Assembly: GCF_009730915.1 (NCBI RefSeq)
Contig: NC_052495.1
Coordinates: 372,001-436,000 of the forward strand
Reading direction: 5' to 3'
DNA length: 64,000 bases
Origin: Dioscorea cayenensis subsp. rotundata
Lineage: Eukaryota; Streptophyta; Magnoliopsida; Dioscoreales; Dioscoreaceae
Below the pieces are notes generated by a model. It saw only the letters and a program-made list of their open reading frames with translations, had not been told where the DNA came from and made no database searches. The position numbers and the translations under genes were made by a program. The first letter of the stretch is position 1. Every line of letters begins with the position of its first letter. Shown here one piece after another: positions 12,802-24,249 of the stretch.

Positions 12802-14108
12802 TGATGAGTGTACAATGTTCATATTAATTTGTACACTCAATTGCCGTGTATTAGAATCATATTATAGAATTCGATGGTAAATACAGTGTGTTTTGTATTA
12901 ACTAGGCTTAGGGTAGTGCTTAAAGACAAGTGAGAGCTAAAGGAAGCATTCTATACCCAAAAAGATGAGTTTGAAACTCTGTCGACGTCATTGTATTAAG
13001 GACAACGCAAACTGGGTGGCTTACGGGCAGTTTACGGCCAGCCTTATAGTCGTAAGTCAAATTCAGAGAACCTTCGGGATGCTCATGCCCGTAAGAAGGA
13101 TTCAAAGCTAATTCAAAGAACCTTACAAACAAGGCTGCGTAAGAATACCCGTAAGGACCATCCAGTGGAGCTTACAACCACAGTTTACGCCTATAAGGGC
13201 GGCCACAAGAAGCAGAAAAGTGCAGTTTATAGTCTAGAGCTTATGGCCGTAAGTTGGACAAAAACACAAACAGAAGACCTTAATGGAGGGCTAATTTGTA
13301 GATGTTTGGGCATAGTTAACTCTAGGGTTTATTTTCTTGACATTGGTTGTTAGATCAAAGGTGCTTTAATTGATTCCTTATTTGCAATCATATCTATTTG
13401 AGTCTAATTGTGTGAATGAATGCTTGATTGCTAACGAGGTGAAAGCCTAGCTATCATATCTTGTATTGCTACATGACGAGACGAAATTCTCACCTAACAT
13501 AAACTTACCGCAATTCGAGAGGATAGTAGGTACACCTTTGGTTAAGATATCTAGGAGACTTTGTCTCCGACAATCCTTTCGAGTGGATTGATGATAATTT
13601 CTGAGCTCTTTGCAATCATATAGAGCAAATTTTAGGAGAAAGTCCATTTCTGCTCTGTATTCGGATTAAGGATAATCTCTTTTTAGGAGAAGATTATATA
13701 CTTAAGAGATTATCATTATTCTACAACAAGGTTTAATAGAGTGTTAATGCGATTGTGTGAATGTCTATATCAGTTACATGTCGCCAACAAATAGGGATTT
13801 TGTATATTTCTGGGAACCTTTTGGGTCAAATAGGATTGCATGTTTAGACAACTATTGTCATGTACTTCATAACCCCAGAAGGATGCTATGCCCGGACATA
13901 GCTTTCTTTCTTGAATATCTCTCTCCAGTTATTTCCTATATTTTCTTGTCTTCATATGCTCTTGTTCATACACAAAAACACTCAACTATTCAGGCTATTT
14001 TTTGAATCTAGAGTTATTACTAGTATTAACTTTCTTCCATGTGGACTGACACTCTGCACACACGCACACTTTATTACACAATTGGCACGTACACTTGTGT
14101 CCCCATCA
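12802..14108 (+). mobile_element. LTR copy D, internally deleted
   Basis: It begins TGATGAGTGTACAATG and ends TGTGTCCCCATCA. Its U3 has ACGGCC/GTAAG motifs (about 13015-13255). Around 13282 the sequence jumps directly into TTAATGGAGGGCTAATTTG, so the TATA-like box and the first part of R seen in copy C are missing. The remainder matches the R/U5 sides of A, B and C. Confidence 0.6.
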
Positions 14109-14900
14109 CTTGCCAACCCTCAAATTGAACTGAAGGGTGGTTTTAATCAGTAACCCAAATTTCAATTATTATTTTTTGTTTAATGGTTATTCATGTAGTG
14201 TTTCCATAGCATGTCTTCTCCTTTGGGCATCAAGAGTTTTACATCATAGCAGCAAGGAGCCTTGTTGTCCTTTTATGTAAAATTCTATTAATGCAATCAA
14301 AGTTTGGGCTGCTATGTTATTTATTGGGTAGTGAAGCCAATGCAAGTTGCAACCCGAACCAAGGATATTAAGGTTATTATATTTTGTATTGAATTGTCAT
14401 AAAGATATTTTGACTATTATATTTTGTATTACATTTTTATTCTGACATTTTTAAATTGTATTTTTTTTTACAAAATAATATAAAAATTATTGCAGAGTAT
14501 TGTAAATTAGGAATTAAAGCAGATTTGCTAAAAATGTTTCAAAAATTGTTGCAGTTTTACATTTCATGAAAAATAAATTTGCGACAATCAAAATATGTCA
14601 TAAAGAGTTGCAAAAAATCACACACAATTGCAACACAATTAACGACACACTAAATATGTCACAAAACAAATGTCACACATCGTTTCAGATTGAATTGCAA
14701 ATATTATTTCATTGGACTCATGAATTGTGATGAAATTTGCAACCTTATCGTTTCGAGTCACAAATTTTGCGACATCTGAAATGCACTGAATAAATTTTTG
14801 TGTCGCAAATTGTAATGTAGATTGCCTTCTGCAAATACATTTTGGAGTTTTTGCATTGTAAAAACATATCGCAAGTAGCATTTTTTTTTTCCCTGTAGTG
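14109..14900. other. Intergenic, with GCGACA/TGTCGC-rich segment
   Basis: About 14575-14880 is rich in related short words (TTGCGACA, TGTCACA, GTTGCAA) in both orientations, a pattern common in decayed DNA transposons. No termini or target duplication could be fixed, and open frames here (14639-14963, minus) look incidental. Confidence 0.35.
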
Positions 14901-15457
14901 TATGCAACATATTTTAAAATATCTAATAACATAATTATATTTAATACTAACACTATTAATCATCGCATTTGTGGATTTAGTTGTGATAATAGGTCCTGGT
15001 TATGTGTGCGAGTATGCAACCTAAACCTCATGTTGCCGAGTAGGGGCACGCAAGCTGGCTAATTAATTCGTAGCTTGTGCTTGTGGACGCTTCTTGACTG
15101 CACTAAAAAAAACTATTATTTCAAATCTAATTAATAGCTATTATTTTAGGAGGCAAGTGTGGCTGCTTCATTCCAGGTATCAATATTAGATAAAGTATCT
15201 AAATGCAAGAGAAAAAAAAAAGTAAGATTATAATTTGAAGATAGAACATAATAACCAGAGCAAATTTGCTTATTTAAGCTAGAGAAAGGTTACACACACA
15301 AAGATTCAGAAGAGGCGGCAATAGCAGCTGCTGCATTCTCTAGCTAGCTAACCAACATAACCAAACAAAGCGGGGAAGAACCCAATATAGAACAAAGAAG
15401 CACACGCGTAGAAACTACTTTATTATGTAAACATGAACATCTCAGTAAAAAGCAAGT

Positions 15458-16369
15458 CTAAATTGTCACCATCTCGATTTTTTCAGCAACAACAACAGAA
15501 GCAGCAGCAGTAGGAGCAAGAGCAGTAGAAGAAGAACCATCATAAAGCCAAGTCTTAAGTCCATAAATCGTAATCCGACCAAAATACCGAAGAAGACAAA
15601 CATAAAGTTTTTCTTTCGCTAAATATCCACCACTCCACTGTGTATAAACTCCAGATTCATTATACCCTTGAAGAAGAAGCTGTCCATGAGACGTAAGCTC
15701 AAGGAAGCACTGTGTTGGTTCAGCACTCGTTGGCCATGAATGCCATATAGTCTTATTAGTAGTATCATCCTTCACAGCGAGTGCACACTTATTAGTAATA
15801 ACAGTTGAAACCTTACCGTTTTGTGCAATAACAACATCACCATTCGCACTGCCAGTGACAATGTCACCAGGGAAAAGAATGTAATCTGCGAACCCTGTCT
15901 TTAGCTTTTCATGGTTAAGGCCTCTGGTGGGTTCGTTGATATTAAATAAAGTTGAACGCGAGACACCATTGTTCCAGATGGCAGGCCCGAAGATACCAAG
16001 CTTGCCGTCTAGGAATAGCAAAGCGTAACTCCCGGAGTAGGCCTTCTTGCTGATGGCTTGGGTGATGGTTCGCTCATTATCAGGGACGAGAAGAAGTCGG
16101 CCATATTGGCTGACTAAGAGGGCACAGTATGAGGTGGTGGTGCTCGTGTTGAAGTCTAGGACGGGGATGCCGGCTTTGTAGAGGATAAGGCCACAGTCGT
16201 TGGACAGGGATAAAGTTAGGTCACCGTCAGTGAGGCTTTGGCCGCCGAAGAGGAATTGGAGAGGCTCCGAGAACATGGCTTGGGTTTCTGCATGGGAGGA
16301 TGATGGGTGGATGAGAAGACATAGGGAAAGGATTAATGGCCATGGGAGGAGATGATAGTGATCAGTCAT
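15458..16369 (-). CDS. Two-domain GNA-type (B-lectin) protein, intact copy
   Basis: This single-exon gene encodes 303 residues. Residues 1-27 are a signal peptide (hydrophobic LILSLCLLIHPSS, then SHA). Two bulb-type lectin domains follow, at about 35-145 and 158-275, then an Ala/Val-rich tail ending EKIEMVTI. Domain hallmarks are FLFGGQSLTDGDLTLSLSND and IFGPAIWNNG in the first and GSANGDVVIAQNG and YGLKTW in the second. GNA-family proteins bind mannose through QxDxNxVxY in each of three subdomains; here the best match is NDCGLILY (57-64), and no site is complete, so sugar binding may be lost or altered. A secreted storage or defence role is an inference from the family. The start matches the paralogues at 27471 and 40513. 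A TATA box lies 67-74 bp upstream. Confidence 0.9.
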   Translation of the reverse strand: MTDHYHLLPWPLILSLCLLIHPSSSHAETQAMFSEPLQFLFGGQSLTDGDLTLSLSNDCGLILYKAGIPVLDFNTSTTTSYCALLVSQYGRLLLVPDNERTITQAISKKAYSGSYALLFLDGKLGIFGPAIWNNGVSRSTLFNINEPTRGLNHEKLKTGFADYILFPGDIVTGSANGDVVIAQNGKVSTVITNKCALAVKDDTTNKTIWHSWPTSAEPTQCFLELTSHGQLLLQGYNESGVYTQWSGGYLAKEKLYVCLLRYFGRITIYGLKTWLYDGSSSTALAPTAAASVVVAEKIEMVTI

Positions 16370-16435
16370 TGTTTTTAGTTGTTTTTTTGGTTACTTAATT
16401 TGAGTTTGTGTGAGTTTGGTGTAAGGTTGCATGGA

Positions 16436-16443
16436 TATTTATA
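16436..16443 (-). promoter_or_regulatory. TATA box of the intact lectin gene
   Basis: TATAAATA on the minus strand, 67 bp upstream of the ATG. It is conserved in sequence and spacing at the third lectin copy (40588-40595) and altered at the frameshifted copy. Confidence 0.7.
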
Positions 16444-17391
16444 GATAGGAGGAAGGGGGGAAGTTAAATAATTGAGGGCTGGTTTGGTAAATTTATTTGA
16501 ATGGACTAATAGTGCCATGCTTTGTTCTTGTCAATTTAAGGTGTTGCATTTTCCTGAGTTTGCGGTCCTTGTTTGCTATTTTTCTTTTATTTAGAAGTAA
16601 TAGATATGTTAATTAAGCTCTTTTCTTTAACAGTTGTCACCATAGTTCAAACTTATATCTTTTCATTATGTTTGTTAACTTTAGCTTGAAGAGATTCCAA
16701 CCCATAAACAAGTTATTTTTTAATTGAAAATTAAAGGAAAAAAAACAAGTTGATGATATTTTGAAAGAGTAAAGCTTCAGATGAATGTTGGGTAGCTTTG
16801 ATTTTTATTTTATATGTAACTCTGTTAATTAATTTATTTTATATTTGATTAATTTGGATTTATACTAAATGCAATATGTATTATGTTTTGATATTTTTTT
16901 TAAAAAACAAATTTATCTTTCTTTTTGATAAAGATGCAAGCATTGTTAAAAGTATAAACAAACACAAAGGTGCATCATTTATGATGACTTAATTACTTGA
17001 TAAAAATTTATTATGTGAGACTGACTAACACAAAAGACAATAACATTCTGTCGTATATATGCACCCAACCCAAGTTGTTTAAAATTTCAATGTGCATGAA
17101 TAATGAATAGTTGAATTCAAGACTCAAGAATGTATATTACATCTTATTAATTGGTTGTCATCACTGAAGAAAAATATGACAAAAAGGACTTTTATATTTC
17201 ATAATATTGTCCGACCATTTTTATATGGTCACAAGCATCATTATTTACCACTCGTAATTCATGCTATGTCTGTTCATGTCTTCATTCCAGCTCATTGGGT
17301 ATAAATAAAAAGCATCAGACTATTTTTGGTAGATGGATAAAAATTTTAATTTTTTACTTTATACTGTATGTACACACCAACTTTTTTTATA
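16444..17391. other. Lectin upstream flank, part of the duplicated block
   Basis: The phrases GGCTGGTTTGGTAAATTTA, TCAATTTAAGGTGTTGCATT and GATTAATTTGGATTTATAC recur upstream of the other lectin copies, at about 22060-23640 and 40620-41130. The duplication unit therefore includes several hundred bases of promoter. There is no additional gene. Confidence 0.6.
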
Positions 17392-17707
17392 CTCCCTCAG
17401 TTCATTTTTATTTGTCACATTTACTTAATTCATACCGATTAAAAAAAGTTGGTTAAAATTAATTTATAACTTATATTTTATAAAAATTTTAATTATTTTC
17501 CCAAATTACCCTATTTAAAACTTCATTAGTGGAGTATATAATTTAAAACTTAGTTGATTGTGATTTATTGAAAATTATACAAATATATTAAATTAAAAGG
17601 TAAATTTTAAAAAAATAATTTAATATTGTACAAAATTTCTAATATGATAAATAATAATGAACAAAGAAGAGCTCCAAAGCATGACAAGTAAAAAGAAACG
17701 GAGGGAC
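17392..17707. mobile_element. Stowaway-like MITE
   Basis: The ends are inverted: CTCCCTCAGTTCATTTTTAT at the left, and on the opposite strand GTCCCTCCGTTTCTTTTTAC at the right. The element is flanked by TA on both sides (17390-17391 and 17708-17709). CTCCCTCCGT termini with a TA duplication are the hallmark of Tc1/mariner-type Stowaway MITEs. The 316-bp length and lack of coding fit a non-autonomous element. Confidence 0.75.
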
Positions 17708-18310
17708 TATATGGTTAGTTTCATGTCATATCCATGCTTGTCTTTTTTTAAATTATTATTATTATTATCTCTTTGGGAGATATGTTGGATCGTCTCAAGG
17801 GCAACCACTCATTAAATAAAGAAACAACTCTTAGAAAAAAAAATTAAAAAAATAATATTTTAAAATAATTCTTTTACAAATCTGTATAGATCTCCCAAGT
17901 TCACATAGTTTAGCCATTTTTTATATTGTCAATTTTTTTTTAAGATCTTGCTTCTGGTCCATTAATTTTATCAAGGTGCTAAATAAAATGTTTTGTGGAT
18001 AGTTGAATTGAATGATCGCAATTTTCCACAATAACAAGAAAAAAAAAAGATTTTGTTTAAACATCAAATATTTCCTCGTCAAACAATAGTTGTTTTGAAT
18101 TAAAAGTATTCAGATAATTGATAATCCAAAATTTATTTTCTTTTTTGAAACATTAATCAGTTATGTTTCAACTATCTAATTCAGTCTCTTAATTTTTTTT
18201 ATTATATAAATTTAATATATAATATGTGTGTTTGGGTGAAGCAATAATTGTAAATGTTTGTTTCCCTAAAGATATCATACTATAACTCTACTACTTATTA
18301 ACCAATAACT
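17708..18310. other. AT-rich intergenic DNA
   Basis: No gene, RNA or bounded repeat is recognised. Confidence 0.3.
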
Positions 18311-18312
18311 AA

Positions 18313-18500
18313 GTGATCTATTGGTAGTCGGATCTTCATTCGAACTTTTCACAAGTGGTGAGAGTAGTGGTTGTATACGAGTGGTCTTAGTGCTATCTCA
18401 TATATGCACGGGCCCTACCCTCAATTGTTCCACTGAGATTTATATGCACGCTTCTATTTTTCTTAGCGGCGTAGTCACTCATCTCGTAAAAAAAAAACCT
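18313..18500 (+). mobile_element. Possible SINE remnant
   Basis: The segment has a tRNA-like CTATTGGTAGTCGGATC, then CATTCGAAC reminiscent of a Pol III B box, and ends in a run of ten A. The layout resembles the better-supported SINE at 28338, but I could not fix a target duplication. Confidence 0.35.
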
Positions 18501-18720
18501 GTATTACTTATCTAATTGATACTAAGTTGATACTAAGTCATCAACTAGATCAATATGGGTGTGTTTTTTATTTATACCAATTTTTTATTTTTGAACTAAT
18601 TAATATATAATAGCACATACTCTAATCATGCATGAACCCAGCATGCGGACAAATGGAGCAAGTTGGCCTTTCTATAATACCGGCAAGATCAAGCTGAATT
18701 AAAAGGTGAACTCAAACAAC

Positions 18721-18786
18721 ACTGACTACTTGTTCTCTCCCCGCAAGAAGGTTAACGGAAGCGCAAACGGAGATGTTGTAGTTGCA
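18721..18786 (+). pseudogene. Lectin domain-2 relic on the plus strand
   Basis: In one frame this reads TDYLFSPRKKVNGSANGDVV followed by VA, matching the second lectin domain of the neighbouring genes (TDYILFSGNIATGSANGDVV), especially the invariant GSANGDVV. It lies on the opposite strand from all other lectin copies and is closed upstream by stops. Downstream, an LTR-like sequence (TGTTGGGATTACGCC) begins within a few bases. It is most likely an old, inverted fragment of a lectin gene. Confidence 0.6.
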
Positions 18787-18788
18787 TA

Positions 18789-19330
18789 TTGTTGGGATTA
18801 CGCCCATAGGATAAGGCTACTGTGCTTCAGAAACTCACATGAGAAAGAATAGGGCAAACAAATAATTCAAAAACACGAGAATTTAACATGGTTTGGCTTA
18901 AAGCTTACATCCAAGGTTAGAGGTGACAAAAAAAATTTCACTACAATGTTGAAAGATACAAGTTTATGCAAAACTTAGATTTACGAGTGGCTTCACAAAC
19001 AAGAAGAGAAATTGCCTAAGGGCTTGCAAAGCATGAAGATCAAGCTTACTCCTCTTCTTCACTTGCTTGAATGAACATACAAAGTTTCTTGGAGTTTCCA
19101 AAGGTGATCTCAAGGTTTTCTCATCAATTGCACTCACCCTCTTCCTTTATCTTTGCTTTCATTTCTCTTCTTGTGTTATGAAGGTTTAAGATCCTCAATT
19201 TACATGCTTGTGCTTGGGCCATGTTTTCGGCAAAACTCGAATTCCTTAGAGTTGAATGAACATGGGCACGCTTTTGCACAATGTCAATGCACATAATTAA
19301 TTAGCATTCTTTTGCAAAGTGACATGATCA
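18789..19330 (-). mobile_element. Copia-type LTR fragment, minus strand
   Basis: It starts TGTTGGGATTACGCC. It contains AACACGAGAATTTAACATGG and TTTGGCTTAAAGC, a degraded form of the ACACGxxAATTTACGTGGTTCGGC block that marks the R/U5 side of many plant Copia LTRs in reverse orientation. The right boundary is not defined. Confidence 0.45.
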
Positions 19331-20490
19331 GCATAGGCACACTTGAGTTGCTACATGGAAGGATGAGAAGGACTTATGCTACTAAAGTATTGAGGGTTGA
19401 AGTGAGCCCTCCTCTTAGTTGAATAATTTTTTTTTTAATTTAATGAAGTGAAAAGAAAGATTAACTCTAACCCTCCAAAATCCTTTAAAACCTCACTTTT
19501 TCTGAACGCCCCCTCCATTTGGGGTGCCGAGGAGAGAACCTTCTAAAATTTTATAATTTTTAAAAAGATCTATGTGCGCTCAAATTTTTAAATTAATTAC
19601 ATAACCTCATTTAATAAAGTTCTTCACCTTTTCACAATAAATCAAGTGTTGTCCCGGCACTAATTATCTTGTCTAAAAAGTAATATTCTTACACCTAATC
19701 TTTTATTCTTGATTCGATGCTTGTTGTTAATTCCACATATCTTGCATCGATTTTATTTTGTGTTTTTGATCTTTCTTCTCTCTCTATTTATTGATGTAGA
19801 TCATACATTTACTTTAACTAGAATGTTGATATTTCACTAGATTTCTTCTTTATAGGCTTTCATTATTATATTAGCATATCTTAGTTCTCCTAGGGTAGAG
19901 TTTTTGTTTTTCTTATTAATGTGCAGAAATTCTTATAGAAAATACATGAAATTGTAGATTTAATGGGTTTACGCCACATCGATCACAAATCCTCATTACT
20001 ATGTGTTTCTTTTGTGTTTGTTTATTTGTTTATTTGTGTTTTTTTCCAAACAATTTTATGTTATGTTTTTTATTTTTCAATTGATCTTTGAAAAACTTTG
20101 AAGAATTTATAGTAGAAATAAAGTTTGAAATGGAAAGCAAAATAATAATAATTTCAATATTTATAAAAAATTTACTTAAAATGTGTATTTATTTGAGAAA
20201 TTAATAATGCATATGTTTAAACAGAAATAAATAATTTTTACTTAATAATAAAGATATAATTAATAATTATATATATTATTATATATTCTTGTTTGCCCTT
20301 TTCATTTTTAACAAAATAAAGTTTATTAAAAAGTCTCCTTTTCATTTTTCCCTTCATAAAATTTGACTATCCAAATAAGGTTCGATTGTCCACTTTGTTT
20401 CTCTTTTTTTTGTTCTTTTTTTTTCTTTCCCATTTTTTATTTTTTTACTTTCTTTTTTTATTTTTGAATCCAAACACTATATTAAGACGA
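19331..20490. other. Intergenic, nothing recognised
   Basis: AT-rich sequence with homopolymer tracts. No gene or delimited repeat is supported. Confidence 0.3.
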
Positions 20491-20626
20491 TGATTAATGG
20501 GAGGAGATGAGTGATCAGTAGTGGCAGATACTGACAATAAGTCTAAGAGATCGAGATCATAAAAAGTTTAACTATAAATAATAAAAATATTATGGGCCAA
20601 TTTAGAATTTTCAAATATAAATATAT

Positions 20627-21879
20627 CAAGGTTGTCAGACCCGGCCCGGACATTGACCCGGCCAAGGCCAGGGGTCAAGGGTCGATGGGTTCGATCAGGT
20701 TGAACCGGGGTTAATAATAAAATATTAAAAATATATTATAATAATTAATAAATATAAAAAAACAATATAATCACTATTTTTCATAACTAAAAAAATATAA
20801 TTAATCTAATTTAATATTTAAAATATTAATTTTATATATCCTTCTTAACTTTCAAAACCTATAAAATATTTTAAAAAAATTAAAATTAAAAATAAAAATT
20901 CAAATGCATGTGATATATGTGAGGCCCGAGCGAGTGGTCATGCATCTCAAGACTTACATGACCACTCTCTCTCTTTAAAATAATTTTTTTTTATTCTTAA
21001 TGTCATCCCTTATTAATTATAATGAAAAGTTTAAGAGTTCAATCATCTTCTTCTCACTCACGTTTATCACTTCTCACTTGTAGGGTATGTGGAGCCTGAT
21101 TGTGTGACACCCCAGGAGGTGCGGTAGAGCATCGGTTTAGGTTGGAGGTGCAGGGAGAACACCCCGCAGTAGGATACAAAGGTAATTTGTATATAGTTAG
21201 GATTATAGTTTGATAATCTTGTAAAATTGTACCCAGATAGGATTTGTATCCAGATAGGTTTAGGATCTTGATAAATTTTGGATCCAGATAGGGTTAGGAT
21301 CCAGATATGATTTACCCTCTTCCTGATATGCCTTAGAGTACTAATCTAGGTATGCCTCAGAGTTCTAATCCAGGTATGCCTCAAAGCTCTAATCCAAATA
21401 TACCTCAGATTTCTTCTATATATAGGCAGTCCCTTGTAAGATGTATGGGTGCTTCAGATATTGAAATAAAACCCTAGTGCGGCCGTGGACGTAGGCAATC
21501 TTGTCGAACCACGTAAATCTTGTCTTTCTTGTGATTGTTTTCTACTTTATTTTTCTCTCTCGATCTTCAGAGGGAATCCGAATTCCAAACATCACTGTGT
21601 GTCCCTCTCTCTCAATCTCTCCCGGCCGCTGCTTCTTCTTCTCTCCTCTCTATTTTCCTCTTCTTCACTCTCTCAGCCTTTCTCTTTTTTAGTCATACGT
21701 TAGAACCGGCCGGTTTAACCAGGTCGATTTAACCGGTTCTCGGTTAAACGGCCGGGTCGTCCGGGTCTTAAACGGGCTAGTTGAAGCCCGAGTTTAAGGG
21801 CATGCCCGGACCGGTCTCATGGCTGGTTCCCAGTTTTTCCGATCGGACCGGCTGGGCCGGTCCGGGTTTGACAACCCTG
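20627..21879. mobile_element. hAT-like element with perfect 8-bp target duplication
   Basis: The left end is CAAGGTTGTCAGACCCGG and the right end, on the opposite strand, is CAGGGTTGTCAAACCCGG. Both are followed by CCGG-rich subterminal repeats. AAATATAT flanks both sides (20619-20626 and 21880-21887), the 8-bp duplication typical of hAT elements. No transposase is encoded, so it is non-autonomous. The interior (about 21070-21600) contains a Copia-like LTR segment. Confidence 0.8.
21070..21600 (+). mobile_element. Copia-type LTR segment inside the hAT-like element
   Basis: It contains TATATATAGGCAG (TATA-like), AATAAAACCCTAG and then GTGGACGTAGGCAATCTTG followed by GAACCACGTAAATCTTG, a recognisable R/U5 signature of Copia LTRs. 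Boundaries are approximate. It is either a nested insertion or captured sequence. Confidence 0.5.
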
Positions 21880-22313
21880 AAATATATACGTAATATTAGA
21901 AAATTTTATAATTTTTGTGGGGCCAAGTAGGAAAATGCCCCAAAAAGTCTACTACGGTATTGATCAGCCATTGGTTTCCTATTACTTTATTTGAGTTTGT
22001 GTCAGTTTGAGATGTAAGGTTGGATTGGCGTTTATAGATGGGAGGAAGGGGAGGTTGAATAATTGATGGGTGGTTTGGTCAATTTACTTGAATAGACAAA
22101 TAGTGACATGCTTTTTTCTTGTTAATTTAAAGTGTTGTACTTTTCATGAATTTGTGGTCTTAATTTGTTTGTTTGTTTTCTTCTCTTTAGAAATGATTGA
22201 TGTATGATTCTAAAATAATTAAGCTCTTTTCTTTTAATATTTGTCATATTAGTAACTTTGATCTTTATTTACGAAACTCTGTTAATTAATTTATTTTATA
22301 CTTGATTAATTTG

Positions 22314-23486
22314 TGTTGGTTGTGATTTATATAACGCAAGTATACACTATCGCAAACAAGTAATATAATGATAAGAGAGTATCGTTCCCACGAGGATTGA
22401 GCTTATTAATTACCAAAATTACTAACACTAATTCTACTTGATTAATGAAATTGAAGAGGTTTAATTTAGGAAATCTTTTTCAAGGACTAGAGAGAGAGAG
22501 CTAAGGAGAAATCAATGTCGAGATTCTAGGGTTTCCGAGTTCACCTAGACTAATTCTACCTAGATCATCTAATTCAATCAATCAATGTTTTTTTCTTATG
22601 TTGTCATCAAATTTCCCTAAATTACATATTGATCTTTCTCAAGCATCAATAGCATATTTCACTAGATAAGTTAACATCATCTCTGAGATAACTGTGAACC
22701 TATGGAACTCATTAAGCTCTAGAAATTTATAATGATGCATACAACCTCATAAATATCTCTATCTTATGATGATTGTACGATATTTCAACCAAGACCTAAT
22801 TCAATTATCACCTCTTGGTCTCAAATCAAATTAATATTCATGCAATTGGTGATCAAGCAATCACAAGCATTAAGCATAGATTAAAATATCCAACATAGTC
22901 TTGAAACAAGCATCAATTAAATTAAACAAAGATGAATCTAGGGTTTCATAGTCTAGCTACATCGTAGCCCTAGAAAAAGTATTTAGAACATAATAATTGC
23001 AAAGTTAGACATATAAATAAGGTTCATAATCAAATAATCAAAGAAAAACTAAAAACTAAAGCCTGGCAATGAATCCGCGCAGAATCTTCGCTCCCGGTCT
23101 CTTGATCTCCGAAATTCTCCTTCTCTTTTCGTCTCAACCCTATCCCCTTTTATAACATAAAAATCGGGGTAGCGCCTAGGCGCCAGAGATTGTAGCGCCT
23201 AGGCGCTATAGTTTCTGTTTTGCACATCTTAATGTTGTAGCGCCTAAGTGCTGCATGCTAGCGCCTAGGCGCTAGATTTTCTGTTTTGCTTGTTCCTTCT
23301 TTGTTGAAACTTTGCTCTTCTTTCTCCAATTTTGTGCCTTTACATATTCTTCCTTCGAATCATTATCTTTCTTTCCTACAATGCAATAATAATAAAATTA
23401 GGAGTAAAATTGGTTTAAAATAATTCAAATTTAATTCATTATGAGTTAAAGAAGGTCTATATATTAAGTGCAAATTATACTCATCA
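22314..23486 (-). mobile_element. Solo LTR with perfect 5-bp target duplication
   Basis: The segment starts TGTTGGTTGTGATTT and ends TACTCATCA, giving TG...CA ends. It is flanked by ATTTG at 22309-22313 and 23487-23491. The uninterrupted sequence GATTAATTTGGATTTATAC is present at the intact lectin copy (about 16849-16867), proving the insertion. On the minus strand it begins TGATGAGTATAATTTGC. Palindromes of the form AGCGCCTAGGCGCT occur four times at 23170-23275. It has no coding. Confidence 0.85.
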
Positions 23487-23650
23487 ATTTGGATTTATAC
23501 TAAATACAATATGTATCAAGGTTTGATATTTTTTTTATTAAAAGTCAAGTTTTCTTTTCTTTTTGATAGAGACGACAAGCTTTGTTAAATATACAGATAA
23601 ATACAAAGGTGTATTATTTCCGGTTATTTAATAATATACTCATATTTATT

Positions 23651-24240
23651 CCTCTATTAGTGGATTTTATCTCTAGGTTTAGCCTTCTTAATACAGGCAA
23701 GTGTTATACCAAATTGGGATATTAATTTCACATCCTTCTATGTGTATAATTGTGTGAATATTTGTGTGAGAGATTTCTAACTCACAATAAATCCATCAGA
23801 ACTAACACAATCAAGTATTTTTTTTCTCAATGTATATTGATAAGCAATCAACTAGAATTGATCATTAATTTTATTATATATGTAGATGAGTTTTTACAAT
23901 TTTATGCCATACAAGACAAGCCTAAAAAAATATGATATTTACATGAGATTAATTGTAGAGATTTATTTTCAAATTAAACCTTTGTAAAATTAAATTATTT
24001 CTTCATTTTAATGTATGTATACACACCTATTTTTTATATTAACAATATAAAATTTAAAATTTATTTTCATTTTTAAAACTATACATCATTAAATATTTTT
24101 TTATTGGCAAAGAGAGGAGGTGTCCTCTTCTATATGGTTCCACTACTGGCGCTGGCAGTGGCATCTATAATAGGGTCAAACTGACATGGTACGCTAGTGG
24201 GGTCATAAGACTCATAAGTCATAACCCAATGTAATATATA
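23651..24240. other. AT-rich intergenic DNA
   Basis: No gene, RNA or bounded repeat is recognised. The 61-codon open frame at 23750-23935 has no recognisable features. Confidence 0.3.
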
Positions 24241-24249
24241 TATATATAT

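Larger units (their letters stand above)
20492..23650 (-). pseudogene. Lectin gene stub: promoter and signal-peptide start only
   Basis: On the minus strand, 20492-20519 still encodes a relic of the DHYHLLPLI signal-peptide start. The promoter matching the other lectin genes continues at 21968-22313 and 23487 to about 23650, including GGGTGGTTTGGTCAATTTA and GTGTTGTACTTTTC. The body of the gene is absent. The pieces are split by two insertions, 20520-21967 (TGATCAG on both sides, containing a hAT-like element) and a solo LTR (22314-23486). It cannot encode a lectin. Confidence 0.7.

Noticed and set aside
5487-14108. Copies C and D as the two LTRs of one complete retrotransposon
   Set aside because: The interval contains no gag or pol, no primer-binding site follows copy C, and the bases next to the outer ends (GTAAA and CTTGC) do not match as a target duplication.
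21485-21732. Three overlapping Ser/Leu-rich plus-strand open frames
   Set aside because: They lie in the CT-rich U5 part of a Copia-type LTR; all three frames are open because of composition, not coding.
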